A stretch of 64,000 nucleotides of DNA from positions 358,900,953-358,964,952 of the forward strand of contig NC_057861.1 in NCBI RefSeq assembly GCF_019393635.1, in the 5' to 3' direction. Below the pieces are notes generated by a model. The model made no database searches. It was not told the DNA's origin and saw only the letters and a program-made list of their open reading frames with translations. The number at the start of each line of letters is the position of its first letter. The stretch's first letter is position 1. Positions 1 through 10,525 of the stretch are shown here, piece after piece. The translations under genes and the position numbers were made by a program. This DNA comes from Dromiciops gliroides (taxonomy: Eukaryota > Chordata > Mammalia > Microbiotheria > Microbiotheriidae).

Positions 1-399
1 AAAAGTTTGCTCCTTCAACTGTACATGTAAAAAAAGAGGAACATAAAACATGTTTCTCTTGTTTAATCAATTTATTGCTATGGATCTTCAATGAACCAGA
101 GTGAAAAGTGGAACTCTTAATTTAATATTTTTTACCTTTTCCAGGTCAAGATAAAACCTACCCTTTTATTTTCAAGTTTTTGAGTTCTCTTTGCTCATAT
201 TTGCCAACAACCTACATTTAGTGAATTTGTATCTTGAACTGTAATTTGGGATGCCATTTTTCTCTTTTTAGTTTTGTAATTAAAACTCCTCTTAATTTAA
301 ACCCCAAATATCATTTAGCACTGATAAAATTCCTTTCATATTCTTTAAATTTGGGAAATTAGCTTGAAAATCCTTTCAGTTAGATATGTGTTAAAACTA

Positions 400-832
400 A
401 AGGTGCAGCAGCATCGTCAACATTGTGTGTTGACCTACTGTGATGAACTATATATTCTTCTCACCAATGCAATGGTACAGAAGGGTTCCAGGGAACTCAT
501 GATGGAGGAGGATCTCCAAATCCAGGGGGGGAAAAAAAAGAACTGTGGAGTATAGATGCTGAATGAACCATACTATTTCTTTTGTTTTTGGTGCTGTTGT
601 ATTTCTATTTTGAGGTTTTACCTCATTGCTCTGATTTTTCTCTTATAACATGACTAATGCAGAAATAAGTTTAATGTTATGAATATATAACCTATATCAG
701 ATTGCCTGCTGTCTAGGGGAGGGAGGGGAGTGAGGAAAAATTTGAAATTGAAAATCTTATATAAACAAATGTTGAAAACTATTTCTACATGTAACTGGAA
801 AATAATAAAATACTTTTATTTAAAAAAAAAAA
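400..832 (+). mobile_element. L1 LINE 3' end, 5'-truncated, with poly(A)
   Basis: Matches my memory of the marsupial L1 3' terminus. Landmarks in order are an 'ACTCATGATGG' block, 'CATGACTAATG', 'ATAACCTATATCAGATTGC', a G-rich 'CTAGGGGAGGGAGGGGAG' block, 'CTACATGTAACTGGAAAATA' and a poly(A) run at about 822-832 after an AATAAA-like signal. A second, antisense copy of the same terminus is at 10885-11075, which supports a repeat family. It carries no ORF of its own; a short open frame at 364-555 is fortuitous. Confidence 0.75.
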
Positions 833-1164
833 CAGATGCAGAGGTAGGAATTGAGAATGAAACTGCTGAAAGTTGACTGGGGCATTTGTACTGTGGTGGT
901 CATAGAACTGTTCTATGAAAGTGGGGATACGGGAAGAAGAGTAGTACTGAAGAATTAGTGCTTGTACCTGGTCATATGATTATTGCATTTTGAGACTGAA
1001 TCTGTTGGGGGAAGTAGAGGAGCAACAGAGGCTCCAGGCAGAGCCTCATCATTTCCATGCCCACTTCTGATCCATGGTTGGTGGCCTGATTCATGTTATC
1101 CTCTCAGCAAGTCCATTCCTGGCCCTGCTTCTTTGGCTGTCCTTAAGACAGCTAGGTTGTTGTG

Positions 1165-1390
1165 CAGTGTCCAGGAAGCTAAACTTAGAGTCAGGAAGAC
1201 TCTTGAGTTCAGATTCTACTATAACCATTTACTAGCTGTGTATTCTGAGCAAGTTACTTAACACCTCTTTATCTATAATTTGGGGGTGGGGTGGCTTGGT
1301 GGTAATAATAGCATTTCACAGGGTTGTTGTGAGGATCAAACAGGATAACATGTAAAGAACTTTGTAAACCTTAAAGCACTATATAAGTGC
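1165..1390 (+). mobile_element. MIR/CORE-SINE, old copy
   Basis: Shows the CORE 'TTACTAGCTGTGT...AAGTTACTTAAC' followed by the long 3' part 'GGGTTGTTGTGAGGATCAAA' and 'ACTATATAAGTGCTG'. Similar full-length copies are at 22080-22300 and 44735-44985. It abuts the repeat that starts near 1391. Confidence 0.7.
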
Positions 1391-1665
1391 TGCTGGGAAG
1401 ACTTCTAGCAAAATGGTGGATGAGAACAATTTGTTCCAATGGTCACGAAGTTAGTCAGACATTGAAGATGCCACGGTCATCCACAGCATCCTAGGCCATT
1501 GCTGGGTCTCTTAACGTTTGTCTTGCCACTGGACTTCTGTGACCCTGGAAGAGAGAATTGAGATTGATGACTTTGTGCAACTCTGCCTCACTGAAATTCA
1601 CAAATGAGTCAAGACATGTCTTTAGTCTTCAAAAAAGAAGACAAATAACAATGTAAATGCTGTTG
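1391..1665 (+). repeat. Unnamed marsupial interspersed repeat (copy 1 of 3)
   Basis: Shares ordered blocks with 45005-45245 (same strand) and with the reverse complement of 21665-21868: 'GATGAGAACAATTTGTTCCA', 'CTGCCACTGGACTT', 'GACTTTGTGCAACTCTG' and 'AAGTCAAGACAT'. It ends near an 'AAGACAAATAACAATG' segment that looks like a decayed (CAA)n tail. It is probably a SINE-like element moved by a LINE. I cannot name the family with confidence. Confidence 0.6.
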
Positions 1666-1879
1666 TTACCATCATTATCAATTAATCAATCATTAGCCAG
1701 GGGCACTTTCCCACAATTTTTCAAAGATCAATGACTTAGCACTTACTCTAGTTGTTACAGTGCCTGACAATGTATCTCACTTTTGTCTGGTGATTTGAAC
1801 TCGAGAGCACCTAGATTCCCACTTTGTTAGTCTTCTTTTTTCCTTCCTTGGTCTTCCCAGCAGTGGGGTTTATTTACTC

Positions 1880-1950
1880 TACTGGAGCCAGGAAGACCTT
1901 GCTTCAAGTTCTGCCTGTGATCTTGGGCAAGCCGCTTTACTTCTTAGGGA
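1880..1950 (+). mobile_element. MIR/CORE-SINE fragment
   Basis: 'GGAGCCAGGAAGACC', 'TTCAAGTTCTGCC' and 'TCTTGGGCAAGCCGCTTTAC' follow the order of a marsupial MIR-type SINE. It is short and diverged. Confidence 0.5.
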
Positions 1951-2126
1951 CGCATGCAAATTTGTAGGACTGAAAGTTGCAGGGAAGGTGCCAACTTGCA
2001 TAGGTAGAGATTGTTTCCTGATGCAGGAGTTTGCCTATAACAGTGAAATCTCAGATCTCTTCCTAATCTATAGTACTTTTTTAATCCAAAGATTTTTCCT
2101 CTTTGGCAGAATAAACAGAAACAGGG

Positions 2127-2560
2127 GGGCAGCTAGGTGGTGTAATGATTGAAATGATGCCACCTACTGGAGACTTGCTGTGGGAAAGCTCCACCATGAG
2201 GAAAATGCCTCAGAGGCATTGTGGCTTTTCCTTGGCGTCAGGGTGCTGTCTATCAAGGCTACCAGCCAATCAACTTGAGGAGCCTCCTATGGTCTAGGAG
2301 GAGACAGGAAGGAGGAAAGGGAGCCTGTGCGGAGAGCTCTGGGGCTTTTTGGGTTCCTGACTGGATGGTGGTGGCGGCAGAGGATTTCACAGGAAACTTG
2401 AGGAAAGATAGGAATGCCAGACTGTTGGAATTCTGTTCTCAATCTTTTTCTTTCTATTTTCCAATAAACCCTTAAAAACCTAACTTGTTTTATCAGTGAT
2501 TTTAGTTAGTTTCCCCCAAAATTGGGGAAACAGATTAGAATCCACATTTAGAATCTTAAA
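2127..2560 (+). mobile_element. Probable solo LTR of an endogenous retrovirus, with SINE-like edge
   Basis: The body from about 2160 to 2555 resembles a marsupial ERV LTR: a promoter-like first half, then an AATAAA signal at about 2462 ('CCAATAAACCC') and a short downstream end. Both flanks look like pieces of the tRNA-derived SINE: 2127-2164 begins with its head ('GGGGGCAGCTAGGTGG') and SINE sequence resumes near 2563. This suggests insertion into or next to a SINE. It is an old, non-coding fossil with no internal retroviral region. The family assignment is from memory. Confidence 0.45.
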
Positions 2561-2562
2561 TT

Positions 2563-2690
2563 ACACAGTGGCGTAGTGAATAAAGCACTGGCACTGGATT
2601 TGGGAGGACCTGAGTTCAAATCCGCCTCAGACACTTGACACTTAGTAGCTGTGTGACCCTGGGCAGGTCATTTAATCCTCATTTTCCCGG
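2563..2690 (+). mobile_element. tRNA-derived CORE-SINE (WSINE1-type)
   Basis: 'GTGAATAAAGCACTGGCACT', 'GACCTGAGTTCAAATCCGCC' (box B) and 'GTGTGACCCTGGGCAGGTCA' are in canonical order. The head is missing or separated: the first 20 or so bases of a SINE head lie 400 bp upstream at 2127. The A-rich tail has been replaced by a G-run. Confidence 0.8.
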
Positions 2691-2735
2691 GGGGGGGGGT
2701 GGTGGTGGTGGGGGGTGGGTGGTGAGTGCTGGGGG
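2689..2735 (+). repeat. Poly(G)/(GGT)n tract
   Basis: A run of G followed by GGT repeats sits where the SINE tail is expected. This is low-complexity sequence, and the glycine run in the open frame here is an artefact of it. Confidence 0.9.
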
Positions 2736-4449
2736 AGAGAATAGAGTTGAGTTGCCTCTTATATTCTTCCCATCCTTTTCTTTTTCTTTTTTTTTATTCC
2801 ACTGCCCATATAGCTTTTTTAGAAACTCTTTTTGTTCCAAGCATTACTTCAGATCACTCTGAGCTCTTGTGTTTCTGACACTACTTAAAGGACTTTGTCA
2901 TGCTTTCATAGTCATCCTCTCTTATCTACCCTGGATTTCATCTTCTCTGTATCTTTTAAAAATCTTATTGCATTGATGAGTTTTCTTTGTATACATACCA
3001 CTCACTTTAAGCATCTCTCCCCTTTGCTTTCTCATTGAGGTTTTTCTCTCTGTATAAAATTTAATTCTTAATTCTTGTATCCCCTCTGCTTACCTCCTGT
3101 GATTTTTTTTTTTAATGAGACCCTATCTGTCCTTTCTCTATATCCTTTAAAATCTTTTCCTGTTCTCCAAAACAAGGTACATGTCCAACCATGCCCACAT
3201 CTTATCTGTCACAAATTCCTAGATGGAATAGCCCTTCCCTCCCAAGGTTCCTATTGTTTGTCTAGCAACAAGTTTCTCTTTATCAGAATCGAGTCTAGAA
3301 TGACACTTCCCCTCATCACTTGCTGCACTTTAAGAAAGAAATTCTTAATTGCTCTGCTTTTGCCAAAGAGAGAGAACTCCAGTAGATAGATAATTTCCTT
3401 TGATCTCTGTTTTATTCCTTTTTGTTGGATGTAACAGCCTCATTTTATGAAGTCAAAGTGTGTGATGTTTACATCATTCTCCTCGCTGTATCTCTTACAC
3501 TACATTCATATGTGTCAAGATCCTGTTGGGAAGAAGGTAGACAGGGATTGTTAAAGGTTAACCCATGAGCTAGCAAAAGTAGCACTTCAAAATCTTTAAT
3601 GTACTTTTGACTGTCGATCATATGCATCTCTGGAACTTTTTGTCTTTTAAGCTGATTGGGAACGGGCCTTATGATTTCCTGAATTTCTTGCCATGCCATT
3701 TCAATCTCCTTTTGTCCTGACCTTGGTTCCTCTTTGTTACTGTGCCTTCTTCATCTGATATTACTATCTTCTAATCACTGTGTTTCAGACCCCAGCCTCA
3801 TCACTTGACCTTGCTTTACTCCCTGACTTGAAAGTTTGATTTGTTATTTTTGACTCTTGAGTGTATACCCTGATTTTGATTGATTAACCTAAAGTAGTGG
3901 TTCTATTAGGCAGGAAACTACATTCAGAGAAATAGACCATATCTATGCTTTCTGTCCACAGTATACAAAAAGTGTTCTCCACATATTAATAAAATAATTT
4001 AATTCAACAGAAAGGAGCCACATCTCTTCCCTTGACAATGGATGCTTATTTTGAGCAGATAAATGGATGTCTGAGTATATTCTACATCTGTATAACTTAT
4101 ATTCTCTTACACATTCAATGTGAATGGGGCTTAGAATACGGCATTCATGTGGTAATAGAGGTGACAACAAGCATTAGTGAGGAAAAAGATTTAGTTTTAT
4201 TGTAAAGATTTGCTTTACTTTTTTTCCCCCCATTCATTTAAACTGACATATCAATTATTAGCAGAATATTATGCTAAATATTGGAGAGATACAAAGTTTA
4301 ATTCAGATACAATTCCTTCCCTCATGAAAATGACAGTGTAGTAGCGTGATAAGATGCAAATATAGGTAACTAATAGACAATGATGCATGTAATAATGCAT
4401 AAATGTATGAATACGAGTACATCAGATTAATGATCTTATGAATTCAGAA

Positions 4450-4676
4450 GATGGAAAGGATATTGTTTATTTCTCTACCTCACAACTGAAATTATCCTTT
4501 CTGAGGTTACCAAGGATCTCTTAATTGTTAAGTCCATTGGCCTTTTCTCAGTTCTCATCCTTCTTGACCTGCCATTTGACATAACAACCTTTGTTTCTGT
4601 TCATTTTTTGTGACACTGCTATGTCATACATGTATTGCTCCTCTGTGTGGCTTCCCTAGGACCCTGTTCTAAGATG

Positions 4677-4749
<73 letters not shown>

Positions 4750-4810
4750 CCTCCCCTCACTCTCTGTGAGTTCATCTCTTGTCATGGATTTAGTTGTCTT
4801 CTCTGTGCAG
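4450..4810 (+). mobile_element. L2 LINE fragment (ORF2 reverse-transcriptase region) split by (CT)n
   Basis: Reading + gives the L2 RT neighbourhood '..EVTKDLL..', then 'GLFSVLILLDL' before the 'AFDT' motif site. The 'GACCCTGTTCTAAG' block corresponds to the nucleotide form of the L2 GSVLGPLL motif. After the CT tract the text 'GTGAGTTCATCTCTTGTCAT' continues L2. The fragment is old, without an open frame. The same L2 region occurs again at about 5310-5400, so these are two separate L2 copies in direct orientation. Confidence 0.6.
4678..4744 (+). repeat. (CT)n microsatellite inside L2 fragment
   Basis: About 33 uninterrupted CT units, then CCCTCC decay. It sits inside the pyrimidine-rich part of a fossil L2 RT segment, a plausible seed for the expansion. 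Confidence 0.95.
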
Positions 4811-4939
4811 ATGTTCATGGATTTAAAAAATAATCCTTAAAGTCATCCTCTCCTTTCTTGTCCAGGAGATCACCTGCTTTATTAAACCATCTTTCTCTAA
4901 TCCTCTAATCTCTTGTTTGTTTCTGGTTACCTACACGTA

Positions 4940-6010
4940 GCCCAATTCTCCCATTCTTTAAAAAAACTCCCTAACTAGATTCTGTCACTAGCTACCATCC
5001 TGTATCTCTTCTCCCTTTCCTGGTGAAATTCCATACACTTAACTAAACTGTTCAGTGCCTCTACTTTTCCAACTTCTAAACTGGACATTCAAATACATGG
5101 TGGACTATTTGCAACGTTCAGGAAGTAACCAGAATAAAATGTAGCTAGGACATATTTAATGAATAGAATAGAGATATTGTTAACATGTGGTTTTCAAGTC
5201 AATGTGCTGCCCACAGGAATCCTTATATATGGTTTAGTGTTTCCTCTTTCTATTTGTTTGACACCACTCTTCTAAACCCTCTGTAACATGACTTCCTACC
5301 TCATCATTCATTTTCTCACTCCAAAGTTAACAATGATTTCTTAATTGACAAATCTAATAATCTTTTTTCTCTCTCAGTTCTCAGTCTTCCTTTCTACTCT
5401 TTAGCATTTGTAACAGTTGAGTACTTTGGGTTTTTGTAACATTGCTTTCTTTTGGTTCCTTTCCTAACTGACCACTCCTTGTGTCTCCTTTGCTGGCTCT
5501 TTAGCCATATCATTGCCTACTAACTCTTGGATATGCCTTAAAGGTCTGTCATGATCCCTCTTCTGTTTTCTCAGTATTCTCTCATTAGGTAAGCTCATCA
5601 GTTCCCTGAGTTCAGTAATCTCTGTTTATGCATCTGATTCAAAGATGTTTGTATATCCAACCCTAGCTTCTCTCCCAATCCTGAGCTAAAGTTCCCATAT
5701 CATCAGCTGTGTATTGGAAATTTTGAACTGGATGCCATGTAGGCATCTGACTCAGCAGGTCCATAACTGAACTTATCTTTTCCCTGAAACTTATCCCTAT
5801 TCTGAATTGTCCAATTCCTGTTGAGGATCTATCCTTCCAGTCTCAAAACCATGATTTCTCACTCTATATAACCAATTCATTGCTATGTCTTATCGTTTTT
5901 ATCCTTAAAGCATCTTTCATATCTCTCCCCTCATACAACTCTATCCCTAGTTCAAGTTCTCATCACCTATCACCTTGACTACTGTAATAGCCTTCTAGTT
6001 GGCCATCCGT
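4940..6010 (+). mobile_element. L2 LINE fragment (ORF2), second copy
   Basis: Landmarks in L2 order are 'CTAGCTACCATCCTGTATCT', a break of about 170 bp of unrelated sequence (about 5090-5260), 'TTAACAATGATTTCTTAATT', the region matching the L2 motif SLGxLISS (nucleotides near 5585-5600), a decayed YADD-like site near 5630, 'CTTATCTTTTCCCTGAAAC' and 'GACTACTGTAATAGCCTTCT'. The same order is seen at 30195-31205 and, reversed, at 57105-57740. It is an ancient relic with no open frame. Confidence 0.6.
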
Positions 6011-6354
6011 TACTTGGCAAGAGTTTCATTGTTATTGGGGATGATGGGGCCATTATATCTCATTTCCGCTCTTCTGATGTCATGTTTGCTTTTTAAACAA
6101 TAGCACTTGCATACTTTACTTACTACTCCTTGTTTTCTCACTACCTTCAGGTTTATATTCAACTTTGGTTTCAAAATCATTCCCTCTCTTTTTTGTGCCC
6201 ATTTTTTAATAGGTTCATTCTCAAAGATTTGTATACATTTATTTCACTTGTGATTTCATATTGTTGCCACTTGATGGCTGTAGCAGTTCAGAATTGAAGA
6301 ACTAAAATTAAAATGAATAAGATTTTTATATTAAAACTATTAAAACATTATAAG

Positions 6355-6519
6355 GGGGCAGCTAGGTGGCGAAGTGGATAAAGCACCGGCCCTGGAGTAA
6401 GGAGTACCTGAGTTCAAAATCCGGCCTCCGACACTTAACACTTACTAGCTGTGTGGCCCTGGGCAAGTCACTTAACCCCAACTGCCTTACTAAAAAAAAA
6501 CAAAAACAAACAAAACAAA
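6355..6519 (+). mobile_element. tRNA-derived CORE-SINE, first of a tandem pair
   Basis: Full-length head 'GGGGGCAGCTAGGTGGCG', box B 'GAGTTCAAAATCCGGCC', CORE 'TAGCTGTGTGGCCCTGGGCA' and an A-rich (AAAAC)n tail. It is flanked by 'ACATTATAAG' at about 6345 and again at about 6523, its target duplication. A second SINE follows directly. Confidence 0.95.
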
Positions 6520-6534
6520 AAAACATTATAAGGT

Positions 6535-6674
6535 GGGGGCAGCTAGGTGACACAGTGAATGGAGCACTGACCCTGGAGTCAGGAGTACCTGATTTCAAAT
6601 CCGGCCTCAGACATTTGACACTTACTAGCTGTGTGACCCTGGGCAAGTCACTTAACCCCAATTGCCTCACCAAA

Positions 6675-6716
<42 letters not shown>

Positions 6717-6718
6717 AC
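6535..6718 (+). mobile_element. tRNA-derived CORE-SINE, second of a tandem pair, with (CAA)n tail
   Basis: Full-length copy starting 'GGGGGCAGCTAGGTGACACA' and ending in a long (CAA)n tail, about 6676-6716. The target word 'ACATTATAA' occurs before the first SINE, between the two and after this one. The tail encodes the polyglutamine-like run of a spurious open frame. Confidence 0.95.
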
Positions 6719-7134
6719 ACATTATAAAGAAAAACATAGAGACAGAAGTCTGCTTAGTGTGATAAATTCATTCTTTTGGTCTTAAACTCTTAAGTTTTTC
6801 TGTGGCTTAAATGCTTAATTTTTGAAATGAAGTGGCAAACTTGGATTTTTTTTCATTTTCATTAGTGATCACTGTTTTATTAGAATGCTTTTTTTGCAAT
6901 TTTTCACTGAAGGTTACCTAGGACTTCTGGCATGTTCACAGTTCTCTTGCTACTAGGAGCTAGGTTCTACAAATTCTCATTCCACCTGATTGGTGAGCCA
7001 GGCAGAGGGGAAAAAAAGCAAGGGATGATATAGTTCAGCTGTTAATCCTTCAGCCATTGGACATCTCTTTTATCCTACGTACCATTTTCATATTATGTGT
7101 GTATTTTCCTGCTGTCATCATTTTATTTCATTTT

Positions 7135-7300
7135 TATCAATTATTAAACATGTATTAAAGTGCTTACTCTGGGTCAGACATTTTGCAAAGTGCTCTGGAT
7201 ACAGAGAAAGGCAGAGTAGATACTGCCCAAGAGTCTAGTCTGTTGTCTAATGAGGGAGACAGCATATATTTAGATAGGTATAATATACAAGATAAATACA
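7135..7300 (+). repeat. Old mammalian/marsupial interspersed repeat ('TTAAAGTGCTTACTCTGGG')
   Basis: The pattern 'ATTAAAGTGCTTAC...CAGACATTTTGCAAAGTGCT...GGATACAGAGAAAGGCAGAG...TAATGAGGGAGACAGCAT' recurs, more or less intact, at 15610-15960, 28700-28875, 44125-44240 and 44570-44710. Shorter pieces are at 4250-4330, 19535-19630, 23410-23480 and 43480-43590. Family name not assigned. Confidence 0.55.
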
Positions 7301-7560
7301 GACCTTTGCTCAAAGGCAACTCTATGTGAAATCTTTCTTGACCTTCCTCTCCAGACCCTAATATATTTTCATTGTATGTATGTTGTATGTATCTTGTATA
7401 TGTTCATGTGTGTGCTGTCTCTTCTGATAGAATGGAAGCTCTTTGTGGGCAGAGACTGTGTATATAATTTTTGTCTTTACATCCCCAGTGCTCAGCACAG
7501 TGCCTGAAACATAATAGGTGCTTTTAAAATTATTGATGGATTAACTGATCTGACAGGTTT
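7300..7560 (+). mobile_element. L2 LINE 3' end
   Basis: 'AGAATGGAAGCTCTTTGTGG', 'GCAGAGACTGTGT', 'CCCCAGTGCTCAGCACAGTG' and 'CATAATAGGTGCTTTTAAAA' follow the classic L2 3' terminal order. Confidence 0.75.
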
Positions 7561-8142
7561 GTAGATACATAATTTCGTAGCACTAGGATATTGAAGGGCT
7601 GAGTTCTTGTGTTAATATAATATGGCGAAACAATTTTTTTTTCCAGTTAGGAAGAAAAAATAGAATTTCTTCGTTAGGATTAGTAGGGGGGTTTTCCCTC
7701 CATAAACAAGGGGCCCATTTTTAATAATTTAATATACTCCACATATCCTGAAATACCTGCCTTAGTCATTCATTAATATTCTGTCTACAAATGACTCTCC
7801 AAAGCCTTTGGAGGATCTCTATAGAGACACCTTGAATTTTGGCCCAGGTCTTGATTTATTCCTGCCAATTGCTATTAAATTTCCCAGATGGTTATTAGAA
7901 TAGTCACATAGGATTTCATATTTATGTCTCTTCTAAAACCTCCGTAATATCTGCTCCTCAAATTTTAGTTGGGGGTCTAAAAAAGGATGGGATATGGTGG
8001 TACAGAGATTTAGGTATCCTTTTGGAGTTTGAACTGATTAAAGAGACAAGGTACTGTCAATTTTTTTTTCTTTTTGTTGTAGGTAGTTGTGGACCTCTGT
8101 GAACATTAACATCTTTATTTTTCTGTTTCTTTGATACTATAG

Positions 8143-8268
8143 TTGCCAGAGAAACTAATAAGCAGATATAACTGGATCAAGCAGTGGAAGCTTGGACTGA
8201 AATTTGATGGGAAGGGAGAGGAGCTGGGAGATAAAATTAAAGAATCCTTAGCGCTACTAAGGAAGAAG
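8143..8268 (+). CDS. OTULIN: OTULIN coding exon 5 (residues about 157-198)
   Basis: OTULIN is a cytosolic OTU-family cysteine protease that cleaves Met1-linked (linear) ubiquitin chains and restrains LUBAC/NF-kB signalling. This 126-bp exon translates in one open frame from [20 protein letters not shown] to ESLALLRKK, nearly identical to human OTULIN 157-198 as I remember it. The acceptor is a pyrimidine-rich tract ending TACTATAG at 8142. The donor is AAG|GTTTGA, weaker than consensus because position +3 is T. Phase is 0 on both sides, and the next exon continues with W-A-G-L exactly as in human. Human has Lys at the Arg of ISRY, and the GKGEELGD segment differs mildly from human. The segment is in the catalytic OTU fold but contains none of the triad residues. 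Confidence 0.95.
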
Positions 8269-9325
8269 GTTTGAAACATTTTAATTATTTTGATTTATGA
8301 ATTTTTCCCATTTGGTTACCTCTCAAGTCTTCCATGTCTTTTTTCCTACCTGATAGCTATAGAAACAAAACATAGGTGTTATAGGAAAGTGTTTTAGTAG
8401 TTCAGGTATTAGCAGAATTATTTCATATGAATTCAGAAACTTGTCACTTTAGACTATAAGATTAAGAGATGGTAGTTCTAAGAACAAACATTATGTATAG
8501 TATCCTGCTAAACTAAATTGCAAACTGGGCTACTTACGTGACAAAGGAATATCCAAAAGGAAATTTGAGAACTTGTATTCCATCATTTCATGGAAATATC
8601 TAGCCTACACTGCTGGCAATCTTGTCAAATGATAGATATGAAGTAAAAATTGGCTTCCTATTTCTTGGTAATTCCTATGCAGTATGTTAAGATTTTAAGT
8701 TTATATTGAGTGAAAATTCCTTATTTCTACTTTCTTAAGTTTACTTTATTATAAAATATTTGGTAACTTGTCCTTTGAAAAACATTTTGAATTTTATTGA
8801 ATTTATGAAATTGAGTTAGAATCACACAGGACAAGAAAAGCATTATGGTTGGTTGGATTGTGATCTTCATCATTAGAAGATGTTAACAAGATCCACAAAT
8901 CCATTGAAATGAAGTAGAGAATTTAGTTGAATTTTTGGAATTGTAAAGTGCAGCTTGGCTTTCAAAAGTTTGCTAGCTTTCTAAATAACTTCCATTATCC
9001 ACTTTTCTGTTTTCTTTGTTCTAGCAGAGAATACTCTTAAACCTTTAACCATGAGGTTGCTTTCTTGTGAGCAGCATCAGTGTCATTGCTATATCAACAT
9101 ACCTGTTTTAGGCTTACTGGAGGGATGGAAAGGGGCAATATTCTAGGCACTGAAGTATATACAATAAAATCAAATACATGATCTTTGTCTTCTAAATTCT
9201 TATAGCCTTAGTTGCACAGATTAGATGTAAGCATATATACTTCTTTGTCTTTTCTGGTTTTAATCTGACCTCAAGCAACTGCCAAATTGTTTTTCCTAAA
9301 GTGTAGGTCTATGTCACTCTTTATT

Positions 9326-9499
9326 GAGGGGTTCTTTTAACTTTTTTGCATGTTGTGGACCCCTTTAACAATCTGGTAAAGCATATGTTTCCCTTTTCAG
9401 TGCATAAAATAAAGTATATAAGGTTACAAAGGAAGCTAATTATATTGAAATACTTATCAAAATATTAAAAATGAAAGTTCATGGGTCATAGAAGCCCTG
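9326..9499 (-). mobile_element. Short hAT-like DNA transposon
   Basis: The left end 'GAGGGGTTCTTTTAAC' and right end 'AGAAGCCCTG' are degenerate inverted repeats of the form CAGGGGTTCTTAAC. Flanks 'CTCTTTAT' (9317-9324) and 'CTCTTTTG' (9500-9507) match at 6 of 8 positions, fitting an 8-bp hAT duplication. The interior 'AATTATATTGAAATACTTATCAAAATATT' pattern (only partly quoted words matter: TTATATTGAAATA) is shared in opposite orientation with 25183-25507. It has no coding capacity. Confidence 0.6.
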
Positions 9500-9974
9500 C
9501 TCTTTTGCCTCTAGAATAAAATATTAATTCCCATTTGGTATTTAAAGCCCTTCACAACTTGGCTCCAATCTTCCTTTCTAGATTTTGTATATAATACATC
9601 ACTTCTCACCTTTCACAGTCAGACAGATTGTTCTTATTATTCCACAAACACAACATTCCATCTCTCATCTCTGTATTTTCCCCTTGGAATACGTTTTACT
9701 TCTGTCCTCTGGGAATCCCTAGTTTCCTTCAAGATACAGCTTGATGTCACTTTATACATAATGCCCTTCTTGTTCACCCCACTTGTTAATAGTCTCCCTC
9801 TCAATGTTACTTTGTATCTGTTTTGCATAACTACACAAATATGTGCTTGCAAGTGCCTATATGCCTGCTATTTCCCCAGTTCAGTTTTAAGATCCTTGAT
9901 TATCAGAATGGGTTTTTTTGGTCTTTATCCCTAGAGATTAGTATAGTGCCTGCCATATAACAGAGCAAATGCTT

Positions 9975-9975
<1 letters not shown>
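9500..9975 (+). mobile_element. L2 LINE 3' region
   Basis: 'TATTTAAAGCCCTTCACAAC', 'TTGGCTCCAATC', 'GATACAGCTTGATGTCAC' and 'GATTAGTATAGTGCCTGCCA' are in L2 order. The same 'TTTAAAGCCCTTCA' block is in the L2 at 30195-31205. Confidence 0.7.
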
Positions 9976-10019
<44 letters not shown>

Positions 10020-10030
10020 ATGTATATATA
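9974..10030 (+). repeat. (TA)n(TG)n microsatellite
   Basis: About 12 TA units run into about 12 TG units and then TATATA. Alternating purine-pyrimidine sequence, likely polymorphic. Confidence 0.95.
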
Positions 10031-10449
10031 AACATACATATTTGTATTTACATACAGGTATATAGTCTATATATTATATTGCATTATATTATTTCACTAG
10101 TTGTAGCTTTTCTCTAATATTAAGGGGGGGAAAGTAGGCTATATTTTTACATGCTGGGAAAGAGACGTTATCTGATAGAGATAGATGGTAGAAGAATTTG
10201 AGGACAGAGCCCATGTTTAGTTGATGGGTGAAGCTTCAGTTTTGTATAGTCGGTGGCATTTTTCTTTAAACACCCCCCCCCCAAAAAAAAACCCTCTTTG
10301 AGCTTTTGTGAACTTGATATTTGTTTCTTGGAATTGGCCTACTGTAGGTAACTTTTATTCCTTGTGAATGACTTGAATTTTTAATTTCTAGAATGTGCCT
10401 TTTTATGTTTTTATATAAACATGTCTTGAACCAAATGAGAAATATTACC

Positions 10450-10525
10450 TGATTCAGGAAATAGCCTCAGGTCCCTGCTCTGTTACATGTTGGCTTTGTG
10501 GCCCTGGTCAAGTCACTTAATCTCT
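10450..10525 (+). mobile_element. MIR fragment
   Basis: 'CTCTGTTACATGTTGGCTTT' then 'GGCCCTGGTCAAGTCACTTA' is the MIR core in the sense orientation. Confidence 0.6.

Larger units (their letters stand above)
1..8142 (+). other. OTULIN: OTULIN intron (partial), 5' end outside window
   Basis: This is the sequence upstream of the first recognised OTULIN exon. I looked for the preceding exon, which in human carries the catalytic cysteine region with the NYCALRA motif, and did not see it. The intron is therefore at least 8.1 kb and the upstream part of the gene lies outside the window. It is filled by L1, L2, CORE-SINE and LTR fossils listed separately. Stretches without a recognised element are about 1-400, 2740-4250, 6010-6350, 6730-7130 and 7565-8142. 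Confidence 0.7.

Noticed and set aside
6362-6785. Open frames on both strands with repeated 'RHLTLTSCVTLGKSLNPNCL'-type text
   Set aside because: The same peptide recurs at every tRNA-SINE (for example 13064, 32596, 34576, 43592, 62674). It is a translation of the SINE, not a gene family.
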